From: DASUNQ01 sp044866775
GTDB lineage: Bacteria; Acidobacteriota; Thermoanaerobaculia; Multivoradales; UBA5704
NCBI GenBank assembly: GCA_044866775.1
Contig: JBIOUG010000192.1
Coordinates: 16,550 to 80,549 of the forward strand
Length of the DNA stretch: 64,000 nt
Direction of reading: 5' to 3'
This document shows, piece after piece, positions 10,598 through 23,332 of the stretch. The notes under the pieces were generated by a model. The model searched no databases, was not told the DNA's origin, and saw only the letters and a program-made list of their open reading frames with translations. The first letter of the stretch is position 1, and every line of letters starts with the position of its first letter. A program made the position numbers and the translations under genes.

Positions 10598-13500
10598 ATG
10601 CACCCCGCCCCGCGGGCGGCCCTCCGTCGATGGTGCGCTTCGCTGCTCGCCGGAGCGGCCCTGGCTGCGCTCGCCGGCGCGGCGTCCGGCGATGAGACCG
10701 CGACCGCCGCGGCGCTCCGCCCCGGCGCCGCGGTCGAGCGCGCGCTCGCCGGCGGGAGCGAGCACCTCTACCGGATCGCAGCCACCGCCGGGCAGAACCT
10801 GCTGGTGATCGTCGAGCAGCGCGAGCTCGACGTCGAGATCGCGGTCGCCGGACCCGATGGCGAGACCTTTACCGTCGACACCCCGTCGGGGACGCGGGGC
10901 AAGGAGTCGCTGCTGATCGCGGCCGCCGCCGGCGGGGACTACCAGATCGCCGTCCGCGCGCCGGGAACGGCCGCGACGACGGGGCGCTACGCGATCCGCG
11001 TCGAGGAGTTGCGCGCCGGCTCGCCGGAGGAGGACGCGCGCCTGGCCGCCGAGCAGCTCATGAGCGAGGCCGGCCGGCTGCACCGGCAGGGCGGCGCCGC
11101 GGCCCGCCGCGAGGCCGTGGCGCGCTGGCGCGAAGCCGCCTCCCGCTGGCGGGACCTCGGCCGGGCCGACGAGGAGGCGTGGGCGCTGCAGCTCACGTCG
11201 CGCGCCCTGCGGCGGCTCGGCGAGGCGAAGCAGGCGCTCGCTGTTGCCGAGGAAGCGCTCGTCCTCTGGCAGCGGCTCGGCGACCGCGTCCGGCAGGCCG
11301 AGTCCCTGACCGTCATGGGCCTGGTTCAGTGGTCGCTCGGCGAGAACGGCGAGGCGCAGGGCCTGCTCGAGCGGGCGCTCCCGCTCTGGCGTCAGCTCGG
11401 CGACGTGCGCGGCGAGGCCTCGGCGCGCAACAACCTCTGCCTGATCCTCCATTCGCAGGGCGAGCTGAAGCGGGCGCTGCCCTGCTACGAGCAGGCGCTC
11501 GAGCTGTTCCGCGCCGTGGGAGCGCCCGCGGAGGAGGCCGGGGCCCTCAACAACATCGGCGGGGTCTGGGAGGCCCAGGGGGAGCCGCAGCGCGCCCTCG
11601 ATCCCTACCGCCGGGCGCTCGCGCTCTACGATGCCGCCCAGGATCGCCGCGGCCAAGCGCAGGTGCTCGTGAACCTCGCGGCGGCCCAACGGGGGCTGGG
11701 CGAGCTGGGCGAGGCGCTCGAGCACTACGGCCGCGCGCTCGCCATCTACCGCGAGGTGGGCGACCGCGCGGGAGAGGGGAGGACGCTCAACAACATCGGC
11801 TTCGCCTACTCGAGCCTGGGGGAGCCGCGGCGCTCGCTCGCCTACTTCGAGCAGGCCCTGCCGCTGCTGCGCGCCGCCGGCGACCGGCGCGCCGAGGCCG
11901 CCACGCTGAGCAACCTGGGGCGGGTGCGCTTCCGGCTGGGGGCGGTCGCCGAGGCGCTGGAGCACTACCGGCAGGCCCTGGCGCTGGCGCGCGCCGTCGG
12001 CGACCGTCGCGACGAAGGCGCCTATCTCGTCCTGCTCGGCCAGGGGTACCGGGCGGCCGGCGACCTGGCGCAGGCGCGCGAGTCGTTCGCTGCCGCCGCC
12101 GTGCTGCAGCGCGAGGTCGGCGACCGGCGCGGCGAGGCCTCCGCCCTCCGCGGCGCCGGCGAGGTGCACGCCGCGCTCGGCGAGCCGGACCAGGCGCTCG
12201 CCGACCTCGGCCGCGCGCTCGCGCTCCAGCGGACCATCGGCAACCGCTCCGGGGAGGTCGAGACCCTGGTCGCCCTGGCTGCGGTCGAGCGCCGTGGCGG
12301 GCGGCCGGACGAGGCCTGGTCGCACGTCGAGCAGGCGCTCGCGGGGATCGAGTCGCTGCGCGTGGCCGTCGACGCCCTCGACCTGCGCGCCTCCTACCTC
12401 GCCTCGCAGCAGCAGGCCTTCGAGCTCGCCATCGGCCTGCAGATGGAGCTCCACCGCCGCGCGCCCGCGGCCGGCCACGACCGGCTGGCGCTGGCCCTCT
12501 CCGAGCGCGCCCGCGCCCGGTCTCTGCTCGAGCTGCTGCAGGAGGCGCGGGCGGACATCCGACAGGGCGTGGACCCGGCCTTGCGCGAGCGCGAGCGGCT
12601 GCTCACCCAGCGGCTGCGCGCCAAGACGCAGCACGGCGTCGACCTGTTCGCCGGCTCGCCCACCGCGGAGCAGCGGCTGGCCTTCGAGCAGGAGCGGCAG
12701 GAGCTGCTGGCGGCAGCCGATCAGCTCGACGCCGAGCTCCGCCGGAGCAGCCCGCGTTACGCCGAGCTGGTCCAGCCCCGCCCCCTGGGGGCGGCGGAGA
12801 TCCAGGCCCTGCTCGATCCCGAGACGCTGCTGCTCGAGTACTCCCTGGGCGAGGAGCGGAGCTTCCTCTGGGCGGTCGAGAGCGACGCGATCGCGGTCTT
12901 CGACCTGCCGCCGCGCGCCGAGGTCGAGGCCGCGACCGTCGCCGTCTACAGCCATCTGCGCACCCTCGACGCCGCGCCGCCGGAGGCCGAGCGGGAGGCG
13001 GGGGCCGCCCTGAGCCGGCTGCTCCTCGGGCCCGTGGCGGAACGGCTGGGACAGCGGCGGCTGGTCGTCGTCGGCGACGGGGCGCTGCACTACCTGCCGT
13101 TCGCCGCCCTGCCGGCGCCGGCGGCGGACGCCGCCGCGGCGCTGCCGCTGATCGCCGAGCACGAGATCCTTGCCCTCCCCTCGGCCTCGGTGCTCGCCGA
13201 GCAGCGGCGCGAGCGGCGGGAGCATCGGTCGGCGCCGGGCAGCGTCGCGGTCTTCGCCGACCCGGTCTTCCAGGCGCGGGACACCCGCGTCCGGCGGCCC
13301 GCCTCAGCGGCAACCTCCGCCGCCGCGGCGCCGGACCCGGCGGGCACGCGGCCGGCCGGCGAGGGCGCCGGCCGCAGCTTCCAGCGGCTGCCCTGGAGCC
13401 GCCGTGAGGCCGAGGCGATCACCAAGCTGGCGCCGGCGGGGTCGGCGCTCCTCGCCCTCGACTTCCGGGCCAGCCGCGCGACGGCGCTCGGGGAGGATCT

Positions 13501-13957
13501 CGCCCGCTACCGCATCGTCCACTTCGCGACCCACGGCGTGATCGACGCCGAGACCCCGGCGCTGTCGGGGCTGGCGCTCTCGATGGTGGACGAGGACGGC
13601 AGGCCGCAGGAGGGCTTCCTCAGCCTGAGCGACCTCCACAACCTGCGGCTGGACGCCGATCTCGTGGTGCTCTCCGGCTGCGAGACGGCGCTCGGCAGGG
13701 AGGTGCGGGGGGAAGGGCTCCTGGGGCTCACCCGCGGCTTCCTCTACGCGGGGGCGGAGCGGGTGGTGGCGAGCCTCTGGCCGATCGAGGACCGCGGGAC
13801 GGCGGAGCTCATGTCGCGGCTCTACCGCGAGCTCCTCGCCGGCGGCCGGACGCCGGCGGCCGCCCTGCGGGCGGCGCAGCTCGCGCTGCGCGAGAACCGG
13901 CGCTGGCACGACCCCTACTATTGGGCGGGCTTCGTCCTGCAGGGTGACTGGCGGTGA
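10598..13957 (+). CDS. Exported TPR protein with C-terminal CHAT protease domain
   Basis: 1119 residues. ATG 10598 is chosen because GAGGAGGTCGTTG precedes it at good spacing; TTG 10595 is the alternative. A signal peptide (about 1-32) is followed by a beta-sandwich like bacterial pre-peptidase (PPC) domains (about 40-140). A long array of TPR repeats (about 150-620) follows, several carrying the GE...ARNNL and G..LNNIG pattern. The C-terminal CHAT domain (about 770-1119) is a caspase-related fold. Its catalytic pair is visible as His979 in HFATHG and Cys1028 in LSGCETALG, followed by GEGLLGLTRGFLYAGA and SLWPI. Such proteins cleave partner proteins after sensing through the TPRs. The small gene 85 bases downstream is a candidate partner. 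Confidence 0.88.
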   Translation: MHPAPRAALRRWCASLLAGAALAALAGAASGDETATAAALRPGAAVERALAGGSEHLYRIAATAGQNLLVIVEQRELDVEIAVAGPDGETFTVDTPSGTRGKESLLIAAAAGGDYQIAVRAPGTAATTGRYAIRVEELRAGSPEEDARLAAEQLMSEAGRLHRQGGAAARREAVARWREAASRWRDLGRADEEAWALQLTSRALRRLGEAKQALAVAEEALVLWQRLGDRVRQAESLTVMGLVQWSLGENGEAQGLLERALPLWRQLGDVRGEASARNNLCLILHSQGELKRALPCYEQALELFRAVGAPAEEAGALNNIGGVWEAQGEPQRALDPYRRALALYDAAQDRRGQAQVLVNLAAAQRGLGELGEALEHYGRALAIYREVGDRAGEGRTLNNIGFAYSSLGEPRRSLAYFEQALPLLRAAGDRRAEAATLSNLGRVRFRLGAVAEALEHYRQALALARAVGDRRDEGAYLVLLGQGYRAAGDLAQARESFAAAAVLQREVGDRRGEASALRGAGEVHAALGEPDQALADLGRALALQRTIGNRSGEVETLVALAAVERRGGRPDEAWSHVEQALAGIESLRVAVDALDLRASYLASQQQAFELAIGLQMELHRRAPAAGHDRLALALSERARARSLLELLQEARADIRQGVDPALRERERLLTQRLRAKTQHGVDLFAGSPTAEQRLAFEQERQELLAAADQLDAELRRSSPRYAELVQPRPLGAAEIQALLDPETLLLEYSLGEERSFLWAVESDAIAVFDLPPRAEVEAATVAVYSHLRTLDAAPPEAEREAGAALSRLLLGPVAERLGQRRLVVVGDGALHYLPFAALPAPAADAAAALPLIAEHEILALPSASVLAEQRRERREHRSAPGSVAVFADPVFQARDTRVRRPASAATSAAAAPDPAGTRPAGEGAGRSFQRLPWSRREAEAITKLAPAGSALLALDFRASRATALGEDLARYRIVHFATHGVIDAETPALSGLALSMVDEDGRPQEGFLSLSDLHNLRLDADLVVLSGCETALGREVRGEGLLGLTRGFLYAGAERVVASLWPIEDRGTAELMSRLYRELLAGGRTPAAALRAAQLALRENRRWHDPYYWAGFVLQGDWR

Positions 13958-14042
13958 GCGCCCCACCGGCGCGGAGCGCGCGCCGAAACGAAAGCCCCTC
14001 GCGCGGCACCCTGAGTGAACCTCAACGCGAAAGGAGAGAGAG

Positions 14043-14426
14043 ATGTCGGCACCGAATTCCGGGTTCCTCGGTAGGTGGACCATCGCCACCACCAGCAACC
14101 CCACCACCTACCCCGTCGGCGCCGCGGTCGTGGTCGCCTACAACCCCGTCGACCAGAAATACAACCTGACCTGGACCGACAGCGGGAACCAGCAGCGCAC
14201 CATGCACCAAATGACCGACGATGGGAACCAGCTCAAACGCACCCTGCTGGGGCAGTTCCCGGCGACGATCACCTTGAACGAGGGCACCGGGGGCAACTCG
14301 CTCAGCGCCGTGATCACCGCCTCCGGGATGGAGTCGGACGCCTCCGACGTGGAGCTCGAGGACGACGGCCTCACCGGTACCTGGACGACCAACGAGAGAC
14401 CGCCCGCGGAGGAAGAGCCGCTCTGA
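14043..14426 (+). CDS. Small hypothetical protein downstream of the CHAT gene
   Basis: 127 residues from ATG 14043, with AAGGAGAGAGAG just upstream. No signal peptide or membrane segment is seen. It is Thr/Asn-rich and looks beta-stranded (FLGRWTIATTSNPTTYPVG, VVAYNPVDQKYNLTW), with an acidic C-terminus (ESDASDVELEDDG, PPAEEEPL). I recognise no family. It lies 85 bases after the CHAT protein on the same strand, with no terminator between them, so co-transcription is likely. Because TPR-CHAT proteases often sit next to their substrate or regulator, that role is a reasonable but untested inference. The predicted localisations differ (exported CHAT protein, no signal here). Confidence 0.6.
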   Translation: MSAPNSGFLGRWTIATTSNPTTYPVGAAVVVAYNPVDQKYNLTWTDSGNQQRTMHQMTDDGNQLKRTLLGQFPATITLNEGTGGNSLSAVITASGMESDASDVELEDDGLTGTWTTNERPPAEEEPL

Positions 14427-14463
14427 GCCCGCGGTCGCGCGCGGGCGCTCGCCGCAAAACGAC

Positions 14464-14493
14464 GGAGGCCCGCGAAAACTCTCGCGGGCCTCC
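14464..14493. terminator. Bidirectional terminator hairpin
   Basis: A 12-bp perfect stem (GGAGGCCCGCGA / TCGCGGGCCTCC) with loop AAACTC. Leftwards it is followed by GTCGTTTTGCG, a short T-run suited to the secreted-protein gene. It also lies 38 bases after the small + strand gene. Confidence 0.75.
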
Positions 14494-14507
14494 GGGGGTC
14501 ACGCGCG

Positions 14508-16187
14508 CTACACGCAGCCCGGCAGCTTGAACGACCCGATGCGGGTCTTGAAGTCGAAGTCCTTGCGGGCGTCGTCGTTGCGCTGGTACTCCTGGGTGAA
14601 CCAGAAGGTGCAGTCGTCCGTCGGGTCGACGCTCATCGTCGAGTAGTCGCCCCAGCGGTTGAACGAGCTCTTCTGCACGTCCGAGCCGGCGACCAGCACG
14701 ACCTCGCCGCCGGGCAGGGTGCCGAGCGTATCGGTCGCCATCCGCGAGGTGTAGCGGACCCCCGGGAAGACGCTGCCGCTCGAGACGCTGTAGCCCAAGG
14801 CGATGTTGCCGTTCTTGTCCATGGCGAGGGAGCCGGTCCAGCGGTTGGCTCCGTCGGCCGGGGCGTAGGTGCCGTCCTGGTGACGGGTCCAGCCGCTGCC
14901 GCTGTCGCGCAGCTCGGCCCACCGGATGCCGGCGACGTTGCGGCCGGTGGCATCGACGGTGGTGTTGATGAGCAGGGCGTCGTGGGTGGTGAAGTGGCGG
15001 AAGACGGCCCGGTACATCTGCAGCTCGTCGATCGGGTCGAGGCGCTCGCCGCCCTGCGGCTGGCGGATGCAGCCGCGCTGGAAGAAGCCGCACATGGTGT
15101 TGTCGAAGTCGGCGCCCGCGGCGACGATCGGCAGCTCGGTGAAGCTCGAGCTGCCCGGGCTCGCGAAGTTGGGCACGAACTCCCACAGCCGGTAGCCGTC
15201 GACGCCGAAGAGCGGGCCGTCGAAGTCGTCGTCCCAGGCCTTGCTGAAGATGCCGGGCGTCCCGGCCGGCGGCGCCGGGCCCTCGAGGTGCGGCGGCTGG
15301 ATGCCGTCGGGGCAGTCGTTGGCGAGGCACGGCAGGCTGAACTTGATGAACGTCGCGCCGGCGCTGCCGGCGAGCATCGCCGTCCGATCGAAGGCGACCG
15401 CGCTCGCGAAGTCGCCGTCGCCCGACGGGAAGTCGCGCAGCGACAGATAGTAGGCGTCGGGCATCAGCCCGATCTTCGGATAGTCGTTGTTCTGCCCCGG
15501 CGAGACCACAAAGGCCCAGCGATCGTAGGGGCCCAGCGGATTGCCGGTCTGCGAGAGGGCGACGCACTGGATGCCCTCGTTGATCGAGAACTGGCTCAGC
15601 AGCCAGCGGTCGGCGAGGTGGTCGTAGAGCACGATCGGATCGCCGTCGTTGTTGGTCTGGCACGGCCCGCCGAAGCCGGCCCAGATCGTGTTGCCGGCGA
15701 AGGGCCCGCCGCCGGGGATGATTGTCCCGGTCGCCTTGCTGTAGACGGCGAAGATGAGGTTGATCCACTGCACGTAGTGGGTCGGTCCGACGTCGCCTTC
15801 GGTGTCGGGGGGAACGACCCGGCCGCCGATGACGGCCGCGTTGTCGTCGTCGCTCAGGCCCTCGAAGTTGGCGTTCGGCAGCGGCGTCGCGAGCGTCCCC
15901 GGCAGTCGCGCCTCGGTCTGCCGGAGCGGGTCCGGCCCGCCGATGAAGTCCGGACGGCCCGGCCGGTCCGGCGGCGCCTTCAGGGGGTTGACCTCACGGT
16001 CCGGTGCCCCCTTGCGCGTGACCATCGCGGCCATCTCGGGGAGCGGCGGTGAGACGTCGTGGCGGACGGCGTACCCAACCGTCGGCCCATGAGAAGGGGG
16101 CTCGGCAACTACGGGAAGGACTCCAAGGAAGAACGCCACCACTGCCACGGCAATGAGCCTCGGGAGCAAGGCATCTCTCACCAGCAT
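14508..16187 (-). CDS. Secreted protein of unknown function, probably beta-propeller-like
   Basis: 559 residues with an N-terminal signal peptide (1-28, LIAVAVVAFFLGVLPVVAEP). The mature part has repeated beta motifs with Trp, Gly and Asp (VGPTHYVQWINLIFAVY, YDHLADRWLLSQFS, GSLAMDKNGNIALGYSVSS, DCTFWFTQEYQ), as in large secreted propeller proteins. Cys residues occur in likely pairs (about 180-210, 300-307, 375-385, 525). There is no sorting signal or transmembrane anchor. A very strong Shine-Dalgarno (AAAAAGGAGGTCG) precedes the ATG, suggesting high expression. I have seen no catalytic motif and assign no function. It is divergent from the lipoprotein gene. Confidence 0.75.
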   Translation of the reverse strand: MLVRDALLPRLIAVAVVAFFLGVLPVVAEPPSHGPTVGYAVRHDVSPPLPEMAAMVTRKGAPDREVNPLKAPPDRPGRPDFIGGPDPLRQTEARLPGTLATPLPNANFEGLSDDDNAAVIGGRVVPPDTEGDVGPTHYVQWINLIFAVYSKATGTIIPGGGPFAGNTIWAGFGGPCQTNNDGDPIVLYDHLADRWLLSQFSINEGIQCVALSQTGNPLGPYDRWAFVVSPGQNNDYPKIGLMPDAYYLSLRDFPSGDGDFASAVAFDRTAMLAGSAGATFIKFSLPCLANDCPDGIQPPHLEGPAPPAGTPGIFSKAWDDDFDGPLFGVDGYRLWEFVPNFASPGSSSFTELPIVAAGADFDNTMCGFFQRGCIRQPQGGERLDPIDELQMYRAVFRHFTTHDALLINTTVDATGRNVAGIRWAELRDSGSGWTRHQDGTYAPADGANRWTGSLAMDKNGNIALGYSVSSGSVFPGVRYTSRMATDTLGTLPGGEVVLVAGSDVQKSSFNRWGDYSTMSVDPTDDCTFWFTQEYQRNDDARKDFDFKTRIGSFKLPGCV

Positions 16188-16272
16188 TCGACGACCTCCT
16201 TTTTCAGTAACCGTTCGACTGCTCGTCTTGGAAATGAGGCGAACCGTGCTCCTGTATCATAGGCGGCCGCCG

Positions 16273-17325
16273 ATGTCCACTCGCCCGCTCCGCCTCGTCC
16301 GACCGCTCGCGCCCGCGATGCTGCTCGCAGCCGTCCTGCTGGGCGGCTGCTCGGCGCGGCCGCAGCCGCCGGTGACGGCCGCCGCCGGCGCGCCCGGGGA
16401 GGGCGCTGCCGCCGGCGGGACGGCAGGGCTCGAGCAGGCGCTCGAGCGCGCCATCGCCGAGCCGGGCGCCGACGAGTCGCTGCGCCTTGCCGCCGAGTGC
16501 CGGCGCGATGCCGGGCTCGTCGGGATGCGGGTCTACGGCAACGGCGTCGGGATCTGGAACGACGAGCGGCAGTTCCGGCTCGACCCGGTGCAGGTGGCGG
16601 GCCTCCTCCGCATCCTCGAGGACGCGGACTTCCTCGCGTTCGAGGACGTCTACGGCGGACCGCCGCCGCCGCCGAAACCGCCGCCGGGCGACGGCGACGC
16701 GATGGCGACGGTCGTCACCTGCCGCGTCGAGCTGGCGCTCGCGGGTCACGAGAAACGGGCCCTGCAGCTCGAGAAGGGCGAGCAGTCGCCGCTCCTCAAG
16801 CGGCTGGCCGAGGATCTGCTGGCCGCCTGCGAGACCCCGGCCCGCTCGGGGGTGACCGCGGCGAGCTTGCGCGACGGCCTGGAGAAAGTCGCGCGCGGCG
16901 AGCTGGCGCCGGAGGCCTGGGTCGTCGTACTGCACCGCGTGCCCGAGCTGGGCGCGCAGGGAGACGGTTTCCTGCTGCGCGTCCTGGGCTCCGACGTCTC
17001 CGTCCAGACCTACGACGCGCAGGCCGGATACCGCGACCCGGCGCTCATGGAGCTGCACCCGGAGCAGATCCGGGCCCTGGCCGCCGAGCTCGCCGGCCGC
17101 GATCCAGCGGCCTGGCCGGGCAACCTCTACGCGCGCGACTACACCGACCTCTCGGTGCGGGTGCTGAACCACGAGAAGTCGATCCAGGCGCGGCAGTTCG
17201 CCGGCATGGCGCCGGGCAGCCACGCACCCCATCAGCAGGCCTTCGAGGAGGTCTACACCCTCCTCGACCGGCTCCGCAGCACGGTCCTCGCGCAGGCCGC
17301 AACGGCGGCGCAGAGCGGCCGCTGA
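16273..17325 (+). CDS. Predicted lipoprotein
   Basis: 350 residues from ATG 16273, chosen because it gives a complete lipoprotein signal: Arg-containing n-region, AMLLAAVLLGGC lipobox, acylated Cys at about residue 25. The frame extends upstream without a credible signal. After an Ala/Gly/Pro-rich linker the body has a Cys in AECRRDAGLVGMRVYG, a Pro run (PPPPPKPPP), a Cys in VVTCRVEL and a Cys in LAACETP. No known domain is recognised. The absence of a +2 Asp (Ser follows the Cys) suggests outer-membrane sorting if enterobacterial rules apply here. It converges on the DUF4388 gene with a 23-base gap. Confidence 0.75.
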   Translation: MSTRPLRLVRPLAPAMLLAAVLLGGCSARPQPPVTAAAGAPGEGAAAGGTAGLEQALERAIAEPGADESLRLAAECRRDAGLVGMRVYGNGVGIWNDERQFRLDPVQVAGLLRILEDADFLAFEDVYGGPPPPPKPPPGDGDAMATVVTCRVELALAGHEKRALQLEKGEQSPLLKRLAEDLLAACETPARSGVTAASLRDGLEKVARGELAPEAWVVVLHRVPELGAQGDGFLLRVLGSDVSVQTYDAQAGYRDPALMELHPEQIRALAAELAGRDPAAWPGNLYARDYTDLSVRVLNHEKSIQARQFAGMAPGSHAPHQQAFEEVYTLLDRLRSTVLAQAATAAQSGR

Positions 17326-17348
17326 TCGAGCCGCAGACGGCTGCGCTC

Positions 17349-18167
17349 TCAGCGCAGGAGCACGGCGGTTCTGTCGAGGAAGGTCTTCGCCTGGTGCGGG
17401 CCGAGGGCCGTCGAGACCACCTTCTCTTCCGAGCGCACGAGGTCGAGGATCGCCTCGGTGCCGCGGCCGGCCTCGAGCTCGGCCTTGCTCATACGGAGCG
17501 TGGTCTCGAGCTCGCCCTGGCGGTCGTGGCCGGAGAGGAGCTCGCGGGCGTGGCCGTGGATCGTCTCGGCGAGCTGGGCGAGCTCGTCGTGCGACATCTT
17601 CTGCAGGCGATCGGTGCGCAGGCGCGAGAGGTCCTCCTTGAGCGCCATCAGGCCTGAGGTGATGAGGCCGTAGAGCAGCTTGCAGCACTCGAAGGGGCTC
17701 ATGTTGAGGCCGATCGCGATCTCCTCGATCGAGCGCCGCTCGTCGACCTTGCACACCAGCGCCCACTCCTGCGGCGTGAAGGAGACCGAGGTGGTGGCGG
17801 CCTGGGTGGTGAAGACCGGCACCAGGCGCGTCGAGGGGATGCGCTTCGACAGCACCTGCCACTCGTCGATCCGCCGCGCCGCCTCCATGAGTAGATTCGT
17901 GTTGGACTTCTGGATCGTGGTCGCCGGGGTCTCGGTGCCCGGCGTGAAGACGAACTCGCCCTCGGGCCAGATCGCCAGCTCGTAGACCGCCTCCTCACCG
18001 CGCAGCTCGCCGACCGTCGCGTGGACGATGTGGCCGCCGCGCAGATAGATCTCGCCGTTGCTCTCGCCGGCCCGCTTGAGCGCGAACACGCCGGTCTTCC
18101 CGGAGACCGAGACGAGCTGGATGATGTCGGGGAGCGGCAGCTCCTTGAGTGAGCCCTGGAAGGCCAT
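17349..18167 (-). CDS. DUF4388 (PATAN-type) domain protein
   Basis: 272 residues, no signal peptide. The N-terminus FQGSLKELPLPDIIQLVSVSGKTGVF is diagnostic of DUF4388, a cytoplasmic domain common in Acidobacteriota, Myxococcota and Cyanobacteria and often linked to two-component and gliding/pilus control. Residues about 100-190 look like a winged-helix-like segment (WALVCKVDERRSIEEIA, LLYGLITSGLM). The tail (about 190-272) is helical. It is the last gene of a leftward run behind yebC and ruvC (49-base gap). A regulatory or scaffold role is inferred from the family only. Confidence 0.82.
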   Translation of the reverse strand: MAFQGSLKELPLPDIIQLVSVSGKTGVFALKRAGESNGEIYLRGGHIVHATVGELRGEEAVYELAIWPEGEFVFTPGTETPATTIQKSNTNLLMEAARRIDEWQVLSKRIPSTRLVPVFTTQAATTSVSFTPQEWALVCKVDERRSIEEIAIGLNMSPFECCKLLYGLITSGLMALKEDLSRLRTDRLQKMSHDELAQLAETIHGHARELLSGHDRQGELETTLRMSKAELEAGRGTEAILDLVRSEEKVVSTALGPHQAKTFLDRTAVLLR

Positions 18168-18216
18168 GTGTCCTATTCGCTCAGCCTATAGCCTACCGCG
18201 ATGTTGCACGGCGCGC

Positions 18217-18708
18217 TCAGCGTCCCGCCAGCCGGTCCATGCGCGCGCGGTGCGCAGCGCAGATGGCGAGCGCCAGGGCGTCGGTCGCGTCGGCCGCCCA
18301 GCCGTCGCCGTCGAGCGCCAGCAGGAGCTTGACCATGCGCGCCACCTGCTGCTTGTCGGCGCGGCCGTTGCCGGTCACCGCCGACTTGACCTCGGCGGGG
18401 CTGTACTCGCGGATGGCGATGCCGCGGCCGGCGAGTGTCGCGAGCAGAGCGCCGCGGGCCGCGGAGAGGACGATGAGCGAGCGCGTGTTCAGGCCGTGGA
18501 AGGGGGTTTCGAGCACCACCGTCTCGGGGTGCCAGCGGGCGAGAAGCTCGTCGAGCGAGCGGGCGAGGTGGGCGAGACGCTCGGGGAGCGCCAAGCGGGC
18601 CGGTGCGGAGAGCCGTCCGAGCGCCAGCGCGCGCAGCGCCGAGCCCTGCCGCTCGACTAGGCCGTAGCCGGTGTGGAGGCTGCCGGGGTCGAGGCCGAGG
18701 ATGATCAA
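18217..18708 (-). CDS. ruvC: Crossover junction endodeoxyribonuclease RuvC
   Basis: 163 residues, normal for RuvC. It resolves Holliday junctions together with RuvAB, which are not in this window. The RNase H-like fold carries the acidic quartet: Asp7 (GLDPGS), Glu67 (VLETPF), Asp140 and Asp143 (ADATDALALAIC). The ATG overlaps the yebC stop by 4 bases (ATGA), so the two genes are translationally coupled. The yebC-ruvC order is conserved in many bacteria. Confidence 0.96.
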   Translation of the reverse strand: MIILGLDPGSLHTGYGLVERQGSALRALALGRLSAPARLALPERLAHLARSLDELLARWHPETVVLETPFHGLNTRSLIVLSAARGALLATLAGRGIAIREYSPAEVKSAVTGNGRADKQQVARMVKLLLALDGDGWAADATDALALAICAAHRARMDRLAGR

Positions 18709-19442
18709 TGGGCGGCGAGGACGTCGGCGTCGACGGCGAGGTTGGCCCAGACGTGCTGCACGTCGTCGTGGTCCTCGAGGGCGTCGATCAGACGCAGCAC
18801 CGGCGCCGGGTTGGCGACCTCGATCGTCGAGTCGGGGATCATCGCCAGCTCCTTGGCGGCCAGCGGCACGCGCCGGCGCTCGAGCTCGTCGCGCACGCGG
18901 TTGAAGTCCTCGACGGCGGTGAACATCTCGAGCTCGCCGCCCGCGGTCGAGGCGTCGTCGACGCCGAGGTCCAGGGCCAGCTCGAGGAACGCCTCCTCGT
19001 CCATCGCCCCGGTCGCGAGAGCGAAGTAGCCGCGCCGCTTGAACATCCAGGCGACGCAGCCGCTCTCGCCGAGACTGCCGCCGTGGCGGGTGAAGAGGTG
19101 GCGGATCTCACCGGCGCTGCGGTTGCGGTTGTCGGTCAGCCCCTCGACCATCATCGCGACGCCGCCCGGGCCGTAGCCCTCGTAGGTGAACTCCTCGTAG
19201 GACTCGGCGGCGAGCTCGCCGGTGCCTTTCTTGACCGCGCGGTCGATGGTGTCGCCCGGGACGCTGTGGGAGCGCGCCTCGAGCAGCGCCGCCCGCAGGC
19301 GTGGGTTGCCGTCGGGATCGCCGCCCCCGAGCCGCGCCGAGACGGTGATCTCGCGCAACAGTTTGGTGAAGAGCTTGCCGCGACGGGCGTCGGTCGCCGC
19401 CTTCTTGTGCTTGATCGTGCTCCACTTGCTGTGGCCGGACAT
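18705..19442 (-). CDS. yebC: YebC/PmpR family transcription/translation regulator
   Basis: 245 residues with the standard YebC start SGHSKWSTIKHKKAATDARRG, then LFTKLLREITVSAR and the YEGYGPGG motif. Members have been described as DNA-binding regulators and, more recently, as factors relieving ribosome stalling at proline runs. The latter is of interest here because this genome encodes long poly-Pro tracts, such as the OmpA-family protein. It is first in the yebC-ruvC-DUF4388 run and divergent from the kinase-TonB gene. Confidence 0.95.
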   Translation of the reverse strand: MSGHSKWSTIKHKKAATDARRGKLFTKLLREITVSARLGGGDPDGNPRLRAALLEARSHSVPGDTIDRAVKKGTGELAAESYEEFTYEGYGPGGVAMMVEGLTDNRNRSAGEIRHLFTRHGGSLGESGCVAWMFKRRGYFALATGAMDEEAFLELALDLGVDDASTAGGELEMFTAVEDFNRVRDELERRRVPLAAKELAMIPDSTIEVANPAPVLRLIDALEDHDDVQHVWANLAVDADVLAAH

Positions 19443-19503
19443 GCGGCGGCGATCTCCCGGAACCCTTCGCGAGACTGGATTTTACAGGAGCGAGGTGTTA
19501 CAA

Positions 19504-19532
19504 AGCACTCCTCAGTCCCGGCAAGGAGTGCT
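19504..19532 (+). promoter_or_regulatory. Hairpin sequestering the Shine-Dalgarno of the kinase-TonB gene
   Basis: Perfect 9-base arms AGCACTCCT (19504-19512) and AGGAGTGCT (19524-19532) enclose an 11-base loop. The second arm contains the AGGAG ribosome-binding site, three bases before the ATG at 19535. If formed in mRNA it would hide the site, as in translational switches or RNA thermometers. Confidence 0.5.
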
Positions 19533-19534
19533 GT

Positions 19535-23032
<3,498 letters not shown>

Positions 23033-23066
23033 CCGTCGCGCGCCCGCGCCCGCCGGGGAGGAGACG

Positions 23067-23303
23067 ATGAGCCTTACCGAGCAGCAGAGGAAGTTCTACG
23101 AGAACACCCTCGCCGTGACCCGGCAGGAGATGGACGAGCTGGACCGGGCGATCGAAGAGGAGCTGGCCAAGGTCAAGGACCGGCTGGCGGAGCTGCAGAA
23201 CGCCAAGAAGGCTTCGCGGCAGATGTACGACGCCGCCTGTCTGCGGCTCGGGATCGTCAACGATCTCGAGGCCGAGGAGAACCAGGGCTCCGCCGAGGCC
23301 TGA
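23067..23303 (+). CDS. Small coiled-coil protein
   Basis: 78 residues from ATG 23067 with GGGGAGGAGACG upstream. Residues about 5-55 form one long helix with a heptad pattern (VTRQEMDELDRAIEEELAKV then KDRLAELQNAKKA), followed by YDAACLRLGIVNDLEAEE. No signal or membrane segment. Lying 34 bases after the kinase-TonB gene and 29 bases before accD, it is probably in the same transcript. No family is recognised; a dimeric adaptor is a guess. Confidence 0.7.
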   Translation: MSLTEQQRKFYENTLAVTRQEMDELDRAIEEELAKVKDRLAELQNAKKASRQMYDAACLRLGIVNDLEAEENQGSAEA

Positions 23304-23332
23304 CACGAGGGGGCGCCCGCACCCCTCCCATC

